64,000 nucleotides of DNA from Gammaproteobacteria bacterium. GTDB lineage: Bacteria; Pseudomonadota; Gammaproteobacteria; Xanthomonadales; Wenzhouxiangellaceae. This document shows, piece by piece, positions 14,963-22,305 of the stretch (positions are counted from its first letter, which is position 1; each line of letters opens with the position of its first letter). The notes beneath the pieces are model-generated. The model made no database searches. It was given only the letters and a program-made list of their open reading frames with translations, and was not told the origin of the DNA. The position numbers were made by a program, and so were the translations under genes. The stretch is taken from the NCBI GenBank assembly GCA_003565625.1, contig PXBD01000016.1, forward strand, positions 1 to 64,000, read 5' to 3'.

Positions 14963-15960
14963 GCGCTCACCACCTTCGGGACTGAGGTTCGATACAACAA
15001 GTACACCATGCTGCCAAGCAGCAGCGCGGCCACGCCGTTGTGCGCGACCGCCACCCACAGCGGCAGACCGAGCACGACGTTGAGGATGCCCAGCAAGACC
15101 TGGCCGCTCAGCAGCGTGCCCAGAATCAGGCCGGGGCCATGGAGCCCGGGCGTGCGCAGCAGTTGCCACAAAAGCCAGGCGAAGACCCCGATCACCACCA
15201 CGGCCCCGATTCGATGGGCCAGGTGGATGGCAACCCGGGCCGGCTGGTCGAGGATGCCGCCTTCGTAGTCGACGCCAACGCCGCGCCAGATCGTGAAGCC
15301 TTCGCCGAAATCCGAGTCAGGCCACCAGCGGGCGGTGCAGGTCGGGAAGTCAGGGCAGGCCAGGGCGGCGTAGTTGGTGCTCACCCATCCGCCCAGCAGA
15401 ATCTGCGCCACCAGCACCCCCAGGGCCAGCGCCAGGGCCGGTTTGAGTTTGCGCTGCGGCAGGTTGGGGCGATGCTGGGTCGGCCGGGTGCGCAGGTACA
15501 GCAGCACCAGCAGGCTGAAGGTGAGCATCCCGCCGGCCAGGTGGGCCAGCACGATCGCCGGTTTCAGCAGCATGGTGACGGTCCAGGCCCCGAGGGCGGA
15601 CTGGAAAACGATCAAACCGAGCAGGAGCAGGGGTAGCTTGACCGGCTGGGCGGGATCCTGACGCCGCCGCCAGGCCATGATGGCCAGGGCCAGCACGATC
15701 AGGCCCAAGGCGCCGGCGGCGTAGCGATGCACCATTTCGCGGATGGCAGCACCGACGTCCACGGCGCGTTCGGCGCGCACCTGGTCGGCCACTGCGATCG
15801 AGTCTTCATCTGCCGGCCAGGTCAGATGGCCGTAGCAACCAGGCCAGTCGGGGCAGCCCAGTCCGGCATCGGTCAGGCGCACCCAGGCCCCAAGCACAAT
15901 GACCACCAGGGTCAGCCAGCAGGCGAACATGGTCAGCTTGTTGTACAGCGAACGGTTCAT
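14959..15960 (-). CDS. ctaA: Heme A synthase, COX15/CtaA family
   Basis: 333 aa integral membrane protein that oxidises the heme O methyl group to make heme A. The family pattern is clear: N-terminal helix, then [20 protein letters not shown] (residues about 26-45), a helix with HRYAAGALG, the second-half repeat [24 protein letters not shown], then HLAHRIGA and a [10 protein letters not shown] helix carrying ligand-type histidines. Two Cys pairs are visible in the periplasmic loops. The stop overlaps cyoE by 4 nt; the SCO-like gene ends 23 nt upstream of its start, so this is one operon. Confidence 0.95.
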   Translation of the reverse strand: MNRSLYNKLTMFACWLTLVVIVLGAWVRLTDAGLGCPDWPGCYGHLTWPADEDSIAVADQVRAERAVDVGAAIREMVHRYAAGALGLIVLALAIMAWRRRQDPAQPVKLPLLLLGLIVFQSALGAWTVTMLLKPAIVLAHLAGGMLTFSLLVLLYLRTRPTQHRPNLPQRKLKPALALALGVLVAQILLGGWVSTNYAALACPDFPTCTARWWPDSDFGEGFTIWRGVGVDYEGGILDQPARVAIHLAHRIGAVVVIGVFAWLLWQLLRTPGLHGPGLILGTLLSGQVLLGILNVVLGLPLWVAVAHNGVAALLLGSMVYLLYRTSVPKVVSA

Positions 15961-15983
15961 GTGGCTCGTTTCATGCGGTCGGT

Positions 15984-16556
15984 TCAGTCGCGCTGGGTCC
16001 AGGTCAGCAGACGACGAAGATCGCGGCGGATTCCGTTGTGATCAGTATCTGCGGGATACTGCAATATTATATTGGCCATGGGGTCGATGATGTAAAAGCC
16101 TCCCTCGCGACCGTCTTGCGGAAACTGATCGAGCACCTCTGCGGCAGGCGCGCCGGTCAGCACCAGCAAGTCGTCGGCCAGCGCTGCAATGGCCTCGATC
16201 GTGGCCTCGTCCTGGTCATGATTGGAAATGAATACCAGGCCAATGTCGGGCTGATGCCGATCCTGGGCGCGCCGAACCTGGCGCAGCCAGTACAGGTTTT
16301 CCAGGCAGGCCTCGTCGCAAGGCCGGGAGTCGACGTGGACCAACTGCCAGCGATCAAGCAGGTCGGCGCGCGTGACCGGCTGCCCGCGGGCGTCGTGGAT
16401 GGCGAAATCGTCCATCTCGATCACCGGCTGGATGAGATCGCCGTGGTTGCGCCCGCCAGCCGGCTGCCAGTCGAGCCACTGGCTGTGCATCAGGGTGGCC
16501 AGCAGAACCGGCACCAGGAACAGGGCGAAGACGGCCAATATGGCGGTTCGGTTCAT
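15984..16556 (-). CDS. SCO-like membrane-anchored thioredoxin-fold protein of the oxidase cluster
   Basis: 190 aa, starting at an ATG that overlaps the surf1 stop (ATGA). Residues 5-23 form one N-terminal transmembrane anchor. The soluble part carries CDEAC at 80-84, a CxxxC spacing like the copper-binding motif of SCO1/SenC, followed by ENLYWLRQVR. The distal His used by SCO proteins for copper is not obvious; the matching segment reads GGFYIIDP then NIILQYP. Such a gene lies between surf1 and ctaA in many gammaproteobacteria and is usually annotated as hypothetical. A role as thiol reductase or copper chaperone for oxidase assembly is inferred from the motif and the neighbours. Confidence 0.8.
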   Translation of the reverse strand: MNRTAILAVFALFLVPVLLATLMHSQWLDWQPAGGRNHGDLIQPVIEMDDFAIHDARGQPVTRADLLDRWQLVHVDSRPCDEACLENLYWLRQVRRAQDRHQPDIGLVFISNHDQDEATIEAIAALADDLLVLTGAPAAEVLDQFPQDGREGGFYIIDPMANIILQYPADTDHNGIRRDLRRLLTWTQRD

Positions 16557-17251
16557 GATTTGCGCAGGCCTCGAATGGTGAGGATCAGCCAGATGGTGAT
16601 GATGGCCAGGCCAATGCTGATCCACTGAAAAGCGTACCCCTGGTGGCGTTCCGGGCCCATGTTCACGGTCGGCCAGGCATCACCGCTCAAGTGGGCGGGG
16701 TGGTCGGGGTCGAGCAGCAGGACACCGTCGACCACTTTTTCACCGAGGGCATCGCGGATGCGCCCGGTGTCGTAGTAGGTCATCAGATTGGGCCACTGTT
16801 CCGGATCAAGCGGGCCGGCTTCACCGATCTGCAGGCCGACCCTGGGGGTGTCGCTGAAGCGCGCCGAAAGCGTCATCGGGCCTTCTGCCGTGGTGACCTC
16901 GGGCAGGTGGCCGTCGCGCCGGGTCCAGGGCTGCCAGCCGCGATTGACCATGAAGATCTGGTCCGAGTTTTCCGGATGAAAGGGGGTGAAAACATGGACT
17001 CCGGGATGGTTTTGTCGTGTCTGGTTGTCGAGCAGCACGTGGCGTTCCGGGTCGAAGTGGCCGCGAGCGCTCACCGGCGCGAAAAGGTCCGGGATGTCGT
17101 CTCCGCTGAGTTCGACCGCGCCGGCGCTGTCCCATTGGTCAAGCAGTTGCTGCTTTTCCTCGGCCCGATCAAACTGCCACAGGGCCAGGCGGGCACAAAG
17201 CAGCACGCAGGCCACGGCGGCCACGTGGGGAATCACCTTAACGAGTTTCAC
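16553..17251 (-). CDS. SURF1 family cytochrome oxidase assembly protein
   Basis: 232 aa with two terminal membrane helices (about 7-24 and 208-227) flanking a periplasmic domain, the standard SURF1 topology. Diagnostic motifs are FDRAEEK after helix 1, MVNRGW in the middle, and YAFQWISIGLA at the start of helix 2. SURF1 helps insert heme A into oxidase subunit I. It heads the minus-strand operon surf1-SCO-like-ctaA-cyoE(-gcvP). The oxidase subunit genes coxB, coxA and coxC, which usually precede it, are absent here. Confidence 0.94.
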   Translation of the reverse strand: MKLVKVIPHVAAVACVLLCARLALWQFDRAEEKQQLLDQWDSAGAVELSGDDIPDLFAPVSARGHFDPERHVLLDNQTRQNHPGVHVFTPFHPENSDQIFMVNRGWQPWTRRDGHLPEVTTAEGPMTLSARFSDTPRVGLQIGEAGPLDPEQWPNLMTYYDTGRIRDALGEKVVDGVLLLDPDHPAHLSGDAWPTVNMGPERHQGYAFQWISIGLAIITIWLILTIRGLRKS

Positions 17252-17283
17252 AAGCGATCCGGGAAGTCATCACAAGTGGTCGT

Positions 17284-17289
17284 TATACT
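17284..17289 (+). promoter_or_regulatory. Possible -10 of the DUF2909 gene
   Basis: TATACT in the 68-bp divergent gap between surf1 and the DUF2909 gene, about 30 nt before the TTG start. The -35 is weak. Confidence 0.3.
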
Positions 17290-17319
17290 CCGCCGGCAGT
17301 CAAATCAAGGTCGTCACAG

Positions 17320-17556
17320 TTGCTGGGTAAATTGCTGATCATTGGAACCTTCCTGGGGATCCTCTATACGCTGGCGTCGAGTTTTTACTTCCTGGTCCGC
17401 GACGATAGCGAAAGCGATCGAGCAGTGCGCCGGCTGACTTGGCGGATCAGCCTGTCGCTGGGCTTGATCCTGGCGCTCTGGGCAGGCTTTCATTTCGGCA
17501 TTATCGAGCCGCAGGGTGTCAACCCGGTGCGCTACCCCGCCCCGGGCAATTCCTGA
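17320..17556 (+). CDS. Twin-transmembrane protein, DUF2909 family
   Basis: 78 aa with two membrane helices (about 5-26 and 43-62) separated by a short charged loop (RDDSESDRAVRRLTWR). The loop-and-helix pattern fits DUF2909 proteins found in cytochrome c oxidase clusters between coxC and surf1. No ATG or GTG is available; TTG at 17320 follows an aagg site by 9 nt and starts the family-like sequence LGKLLIIG. It points away from surf1, which is unusual, since the two are normally codirectional. Function unknown; context suggests oxidase assembly or stability. Confidence 0.8.
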   Translation: MLGKLLIIGTFLGILYTLASSFYFLVRDDSESDRAVRRLTWRISLSLGLILALWAGFHFGIIEPQGVNPVRYPAPGNS

Positions 17557-17565
17557 ATGCGGTCG

Positions 17566-17600
17566 GCCTGACCTGGGCAGGCTGCGTGCCCCGGTCAGGC
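17566..17600. terminator. Bidirectional hairpin between convergent genes
   Basis: gcctgacc (17566-17573) pairs perfectly with ggtcaggc (17593-17600); ggg/ccc pairs extend it inward past one mismatch, giving about 11 bp with an 11-nt loop. It sits between the stops of the DUF2909 gene and the peroxiredoxin gene. T-tracts are weak on both sides. Confidence 0.5.
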
Positions 17601-17617
17601 TTGCCAGGCGGTCTGGT

Positions 17618-18100
17618 TCAGAGTTGCTCGAGCACGTGCTCGGCGCTGGAGACGCGGAATTCGCCGGGCCCTTCAACGAAGACCTTTTCTACCTGGCCAT
17701 CGCGGATGATCATGGCAAAGCGCTGACAGCGCTGGCCCATGCCGAAGGCAGAAGCGTCCATTTCCAGCCCGAGGGCTTTCGTGAACTCACCGTTTCCGTC
17801 GGCAGCCACGGTCAGTGCGGCCTTGGCTCCACCCGCCTCGGCCCAGGCATCCATGACGAAGATGTCGTTGACGGCCATGCCCACGATCTGATCGACACCG
17901 CGCTCTTTGAATGCTGCGGCCTGTTCCACGAAACCCGGCAGATGCTGGGCCGAGCAGGTCGGGGTAAAAGCGCCCGGTACGGCAAACAGGACGGTCAGGC
18001 CCTGGCCCAGCAGTTCATCACTGGCAACCGGGGTCGGGCCGTTGCTGCCCATGATGGTCAGCTGCGCTTTCGGAATTCGTTCTCCGGCGGAAATGGTCAT
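17618..18100 (-). CDS. Peroxiredoxin, Prx5 type
   Basis: 160 aa thiol peroxidase of the AhpC/TSA-like Prx5 group, which reduces H2O2 and organic hydroperoxides. The peroxidatic Cys49 lies in VPGAFTPTCS, with the family Thr two residues upstream; the following SAQHLPGFVE and the VNDIFVM segment are typical. No C-terminal glutaredoxin domain is fused. The ATG overlaps the pilH stop (ATGA), so it is probably translated as the last gene of acuI-pilH-prx. Cytosolic; no signal peptide. Confidence 0.95.
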   Translation of the reverse strand: MTISAGERIPKAQLTIMGSNGPTPVASDELLGQGLTVLFAVPGAFTPTCSAQHLPGFVEQAAAFKERGVDQIVGMAVNDIFVMDAWAEAGGAKAALTVAADGNGEFTKALGLEMDASAFGMGQRCQRFAMIIRDGQVEKVFVEGPGEFRVSSAEHVLEQL

Positions 18101-18468
18101 TGCTGTTGCTCCAGAATTCGTTCAATAGTGGCCAGCAGATGCTTGGGCTCGGCTGGTTTGGTGATGTAGTCGACGGCGCCCTGACGCATGCCCCAGATAC
18201 GGTCGGTTTCCTGATCCTTGGTCGTGACAAAAATCACCGGTATGTTGGCCGTGTTGCCGTGACGAGCGAGTTTACGGGTTGCCTGGAAGCCGCTCATGCC
18301 GGGCATGACCACATCCATCAAAATCACGTCCGGCTGCTGGCTGATGGCCAGTTCTACGCCTTCGGCACCATTGTCGGCTGCGATCACTTCATGCTCGGCG
18401 GCGGCAAGAATTTTGCGCAGCGCAAACAGCTGTACCTCGGAGTCGTCGACGATCAGAATCCTGGCCAC
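18097..18468 (-). CDS. pilH: PilH-like single-domain response regulator
   Basis: 123 aa CheY-like receiver only. Phosphoacceptor Asp52 (VILMD), acidic pair Asp8-Asp9, Thr82-Thr83 and Lys104 in YITKP are all present. The stretch VTTKDQETDRIWG plus RQGA is characteristic of PilH, the retraction-side regulator of the Pil-Chp twitching system, rather than CheY. Start: GTG at 18468, with ggagg 4 nt upstream; no ATG fits. Here it is not next to pilG, pilI or pilJ but lies between acuI (16 nt upstream) and a peroxiredoxin gene (4-nt overlap). Other Pil genes occur elsewhere in the window. Confidence 0.88.
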   Translation of the reverse strand: MARILIVDDSEVQLFALRKILAAAEHEVIAADNGAEGVELAISQQPDVILMDVVMPGMSGFQATRKLARHGNTANIPVIFVTTKDQETDRIWGMRQGAVDYITKPAEPKHLLATIERILEQQQ

Positions 18469-18484
18469 GCAGCCTCCGGCAATG

Positions 18485-19501
18485 CTATGCGTCAGTTGCG
18501 CCGAGGCGCACGGGGGTTCGGCCGGTACCGTCACCGGCCAGCAACTTGCCGAATACCGCCGGCAGGTCTTCCAGGCCGACCGGCGCCTGGGCGATCCGAT
18601 CCAGATGGGCCGGTTTCCAGTCATCGGCCAGCCGCTCCCACAGCTGCTTGCGCAACGGGTAGGGGCAGGCCGCGGAATTGATGCCGACCAGGCTGATACC
18701 GCGAATGATGAACGGCATGACGGTGGTGCGGATACCGATGCCCCCGGCCATGCCGCAGGCGGCAATCGTGCCCCAGGGCTTGATGACCCTGGTCAGCCCG
18801 CTGAGCATGTCACCGCCGACCGTATCCAGGGCGCCGGCAAACCGGGCCGAGGACATCGGCGCTTCCGGCCAGTGCAGGTCATGGCGCGAGATGCATTGCC
18901 CGGCGCCCAATTCGTGCAGCCAGTCAAACTGGTCGAGTTTGCCGGTGATGGCGCTGACTTCATAGCCGGCACGCGAGTAGATATCGACCGCCAGCGAGCC
19001 AACTCCGCCGGAAGCGCCGGTGATCACCAGCGGGCCCATGTCGGGCTGCTGGCCCAGGGCCTCCATGCGCGCCAGCCCAAGGGCCGCGGTAAAGCCGGCC
19101 GTGCCCAGGCACATGGCCTCATACAGGCTGAGATTGTCCGGGCGCGGCACCAGCCACTTCGACGGCACGCGCAGGTACTCGCTGTAGCCACCGTCGCGCA
19201 CCTCCGACAGGCCGCAGCCGGTCATGATTACTTCATCACCCTCGGCAAATTCGGCGCTGTGCGACTCGACCACCGTGCCGGCTACATCGATGCCGCCGTT
19301 GAGCGGAAAATCGCGCAGGATCTTGCCCTTGCCGGTGCCGGCCAGCGCATCCTTGTAGTTGACGCTGGACCAGGCAACCCGGATGACGACATCGCCCTCG
19401 GACTGATCATCGATGGTTTGCTCGACGATCCGGGCGCGGTAGCCGTCCTCGTCATCGAAAATGCGCAGGGCCTTGAAGAGGGGGGGGATGGCTTCGCTCA
19501 T
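18485..19501 (-). CDS. acuI: Acryloyl-CoA reductase / YhdH-family NADPH oxidoreductase
   Basis: 338 aa zinc-free medium-chain dehydrogenase of the YhdH/AcuI group. Landmarks are SSVNYKDALAGTGKGKI, PLNGGIDVAGTV, the NADP-binding ITGASGGVGSLAV near residue 155, and GINSAACP in the C-terminal part. AcuI proteins reduce acryloyl-CoA to propionyl-CoA, a detoxifying step; the substrate here is inferred from family only. A start ATG lies 11 nt after the lpdA stop, so it may be read from the lpdA transcript and lead into pilH and the peroxiredoxin gene. Confidence 0.9.
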   Translation of the reverse strand: MSEAIPPLFKALRIFDDEDGYRARIVEQTIDDQSEGDVVIRVAWSSVNYKDALAGTGKGKILRDFPLNGGIDVAGTVVESHSAEFAEGDEVIMTGCGLSEVRDGGYSEYLRVPSKWLVPRPDNLSLYEAMCLGTAGFTAALGLARMEALGQQPDMGPLVITGASGGVGSLAVDIYSRAGYEVSAITGKLDQFDWLHELGAGQCISRHDLHWPEAPMSSARFAGALDTVGGDMLSGLTRVIKPWGTIAACGMAGGIGIRTTVMPFIIRGISLVGINSAACPYPLRKQLWERLADDWKPAHLDRIAQAPVGLEDLPAVFGKLLAGDGTGRTPVRLGATDA

Positions 19502-19512
19502 GGCGGTGCGAC

Positions 19513-20940
19513 TCAGTTGGCCTTGTGAATGGCGCGCTGATCCACGGCCAGGGCGGCTTCGTGGATGGCTTCGGACAAAGTGGGATGCGCATGAACGATC
19601 CGCGCCAGGTCTTCGCTGGCACCGGCAAACTCCATGGCCACGACAATCTCTGCGATCATTTCAGAAGCCGTTGGCCCGATGATCTGGGCACCGAGGATGC
19701 GGTCGGTCTCGGCATCGGCCAGGATCTTGACGTGACCGGCAGCCTCGCCCATGGCCAGGCCGCGGCCGGTAGCGGCAAACGGAAAGCTGCCGGCCTTGTA
19801 TTCGACGCCGGCCTCGCTGAGCTCTTTTTCGTTCTTGCCGACCCAGGCGATCTCGGGGTCGGTGTAGATCACCCAGGGCACGTGGTCGAGGTTGATGTGG
19901 CCGTGCTGGCCGGCAATGGTTTCGACCACGGCAACGCCTTCCTCGGAGGCCTTGTGGGCCAGCATGGGCCCGCGCACCAGGTCGCCAATGGCCCAGACAT
20001 TTTCTACCGAGGTGCGGCAGTGTTCATCGACCTCGACCTGGCCGCGCTGGGTCAGCTTGACGCCGCTGTTGTCGTCCAGCAGATCGTCGCTGGCGGCCCG
20101 GCGGCCCACCGACACCAGTAGCCTGTCAAAGGTTTCGGTCTGTTCTTCCTCCCCCCGGGTGTAGCTGACCTTGACCTTGCCGTCGACAACTTCGGCCCCG
20201 GATACCTTGGTGCCCAGGCGAATATCGAGCCCCTGCTTCTTGAACTCACGCGCTGCCGCCCGGCTCATGTCCTTGTCGACCACCGGCAGCAGTTCGTCCA
20301 TGGCCTCGAACAGGATGGTTTCCGAGCCCAGGCGCTTCCATACGCTGCCCATTTCCAGCCCGATCACGCCGGCCCCGATCACGCCCAGGCGCTCGGGTAC
20401 GGCTTCGAATTCCAGCGCGCCGACGTTGTCGACGATGTGCTCACCGTCGATCTCGACATTGGGGATGGTGAACGGCACCGAGCCGGCCGCCAGGATCACG
20501 TGCGTGCCGCGCGCGCGGTAGGCCTCGCCGTCACACGGGCTGACCTCGACCTCGCGCTCGGCCAGCAGCTTGCCGCGGCCGTTGGCAAATTCGATCTTGT
20601 TGGCCTTGAACAGCTGCATCAGGCCGCCGTTGAGTTGTTTGACCACCTTGCGCTTGCGGTTGATCATGGTGCCGACGTCCATGGAGACCCCGTCGACACT
20701 GATGCCGTGGGCGGCGTAATCGTGCTGGACGTGGTGGTAATGCTTGGACGAGTCGAGCAAGGCCTTGGACGGGACACAGCCCACGTTCAGGCAGGTGCCG
20801 CCCGGAGCCGGCTTGCCGTCTTCGGCCTGGCGGTCGTCGATCAGCAGCACCTTCATTTCCAGTTGGGCGGCCCGAATCGCGGCCACGTAGCCACCGGGCC
20901 CACCACCAATCACGATCAGATCGAATTGCTTATCAGACAT
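19513..20940 (-). CDS. lpdA: Dihydrolipoyl dehydrogenase (E3)
   Basis: 475 aa flavoprotein that reoxidises the lipoyl group of SucB with NAD+. FAD motif IGGGPGGYVAA at 11-21, redox-active Cys50 and Cys55 in GGTCLNVGCVPSK, NAD site GAGVIGLEMGS, second FAD motif AIGDLVRGPMLAHKA, and the catalytic HAHPTLSEAIHE near the C terminus. Two ATGs are possible: the Shine-Dalgarno aagga directly touches the first (20946) but is 6 nt from the second (20940), so the second is chosen. Third gene of sucA-sucB-lpdA, though 139 bp containing an inverted repeat separate it from sucB. Confidence 0.96.
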   Translation of the reverse strand: MSDKQFDLIVIGGGPGGYVAAIRAAQLEMKVLLIDDRQAEDGKPAPGGTCLNVGCVPSKALLDSSKHYHHVQHDYAAHGISVDGVSMDVGTMINRKRKVVKQLNGGLMQLFKANKIEFANGRGKLLAEREVEVSPCDGEAYRARGTHVILAAGSVPFTIPNVEIDGEHIVDNVGALEFEAVPERLGVIGAGVIGLEMGSVWKRLGSETILFEAMDELLPVVDKDMSRAAAREFKKQGLDIRLGTKVSGAEVVDGKVKVSYTRGEEEQTETFDRLLVSVGRRAASDDLLDDNSGVKLTQRGQVEVDEHCRTSVENVWAIGDLVRGPMLAHKASEEGVAVVETIAGQHGHINLDHVPWVIYTDPEIAWVGKNEKELSEAGVEYKAGSFPFAATGRGLAMGEAAGHVKILADAETDRILGAQIIGPTASEMIAEIVVAMEFAGASEDLARIVHAHPTLSEAIHEAALAVDQRAIHKAN

Positions 20941-20967
20941 CGTCATTCCTTGGATCAGTTGGTTTCT

Positions 20968-21066
20968 AACCGCAGATGAACGCGGATGAACGCGGATAAA
21001 AGAAAGGGTTTGTTCGCGACCTCAAAGCTGCCCTGGCTTGTCGTTATCTGCGTTTATCTGCGGTTT
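20968..21066. repeat. Imperfect inverted repeat of a dispersed-repeat type
   Basis: Left arm from 20968 (aaccgcagatgaacgcggat, then a further gaacgcggat unit) faces right arm 21044-21066 (ttatctgcgtttatctgcgg plus ttt). The arms match at 19 of 23 positions. Three of the four differences become G-U pairs in the plus-strand RNA. About 45 nt of unrelated sequence separates the arms. A 10-nt unit (gcagatgaac/gcggatgaac) is itself tandemly repeated. It fills the sucB-lpdA gap. Confidence 0.7.
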
Positions 21067-21079
21067 CATATTTCAGCAC

Positions 21080-22291
21080 TCAAAGTCCGAGCAGTATCCG
21101 CGCCGGATCTTCCAGCGCCTGCTTGATCGCGACCAGGAACTGGACGGCGTCCTTGCCGTCGATGATCCTGTGGTCGTAGGACAGGGCGATGTACATCATC
21201 GGCCGGATAACGACCTCGCCGTTTTCGGCCACCGGTCGCTCCTTGATGGCGTGCATGCCCAGGATGGCGCTTTGCGGCATGTTGAGCAGCGGCGTGGACA
21301 GCAGCGAGCCGAACACGCCGCCGTTGGTAATGGTGAACGTACCGCCTTGCAGGTCTTCCAGCTGGATGCTGCCCTTGCGCGCCTTGTCGGCGTATTCGGC
21401 GATGGCGCCTTCGATATCGGCCAGGCCCATGTGGCCGACGTCGCGCAGGATCGGCACCAGCAGGCCGCGCTCGGTGGATACGGCAATGCCGATGTCCTGG
21501 TAGCCGTGGTAGACGATTTCGTCGCCGTCGATCGAGGCGTTGACCACCGGGTGCTTGCGCAGCGCCTCGGAGCAGGCCTTGACGAAGAACGACATGAAGC
21601 CGAGCTTGACGTCGTGGCGCTTGAGGAAATCGTCCTTGTAGCGCGCCCGGATGTCCATGACCGCCTGCAGGTTGACCTCGTTGAACGAGGTCAGGATGGC
21701 GGCGGTGTTCTGGGCGTCTTTCATGCGCTCGGCAATGCGTGAGCGCAGGCGTGACATCTTGACCCGCTCTTCGGGCCGCGCGCCGCCGCCCTGCAGGTGC
21801 TGGAGCACGTCGCCCTTGGTCAGTCGACCGGCCCGGCCGCTGCCCTGGACTGCCGACGGGTCGACGTCGTTTTCGGCGACCAGCTTGCGCACCGACGGGG
21901 CGAGGTTGTCGTCGCCGGCTTTCGGTGATGCTGCCCGGGCGGGCGTGTCGTCCTTGCCGGCAGCTTTGCCGGCGCCCGGTTTTGCGTCGGCAGCGGCCGC
22001 CGCGGACTCGGTCTGGCTTTCCTTGTGGTCATCGCCAGACGCTGCCGGGGCTTCGCCTTCGGCCAGCAGGCCCAGGGCCTGGCCCTCGGTGACGGTGTCG
22101 CCTTCCTCGGCGCTGATGCTCTCGAGCACGCCGTCGGCCGGGGCCGGGACCTCCAGCACCACCTTGTCGGTTTCCAGGTCCACCAGGTTTTCGTCACGGG
22201 CCACCGCGTCGCCAGGCTTCTTGTGCCACTTGGCGATGGTGGCGTCGGAGACCGACTCCGGCAGATTGGGTACCTTGACTTCTACGCTCAT
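21080..22291 (-). CDS. sucB: Dihydrolipoyllysine succinyltransferase (E2 of 2-oxoglutarate dehydrogenase)
   Basis: 403 aa. Order: lipoyl domain 1-78 with lipoyl-Lys43 in [10 protein letters not shown]; an Ala/Glu/Lys-rich linker; an E3-binding domain ([12 protein letters not shown] through [12 protein letters not shown], about 125-160); then the catalytic core ending in the HRIIDGKDA active-site motif and PARILLGL tail. Transfers succinyl groups from SucA to CoA. The ATG at 22291 has gaggag upstream; a GTG at 22309 would place that site inside the gene. It begins 14 nt after sucA. Confidence 0.97.
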   Translation of the reverse strand: MSVEVKVPNLPESVSDATIAKWHKKPGDAVARDENLVDLETDKVVLEVPAPADGVLESISAEEGDTVTEGQALGLLAEGEAPAASGDDHKESQTESAAAAADAKPGAGKAAGKDDTPARAASPKAGDDNLAPSVRKLVAENDVDPSAVQGSGRAGRLTKGDVLQHLQGGGARPEERVKMSRLRSRIAERMKDAQNTAAILTSFNEVNLQAVMDIRARYKDDFLKRHDVKLGFMSFFVKACSEALRKHPVVNASIDGDEIVYHGYQDIGIAVSTERGLLVPILRDVGHMGLADIEGAIAEYADKARKGSIQLEDLQGGTFTITNGGVFGSLLSTPLLNMPQSAILGMHAIKERPVAENGEVVIRPMMYIALSYDHRIIDGKDAVQFLVAIKQALEDPARILLGL

Positions 22292-22305
22292 ATTCAGTTC
22301 GCTCC

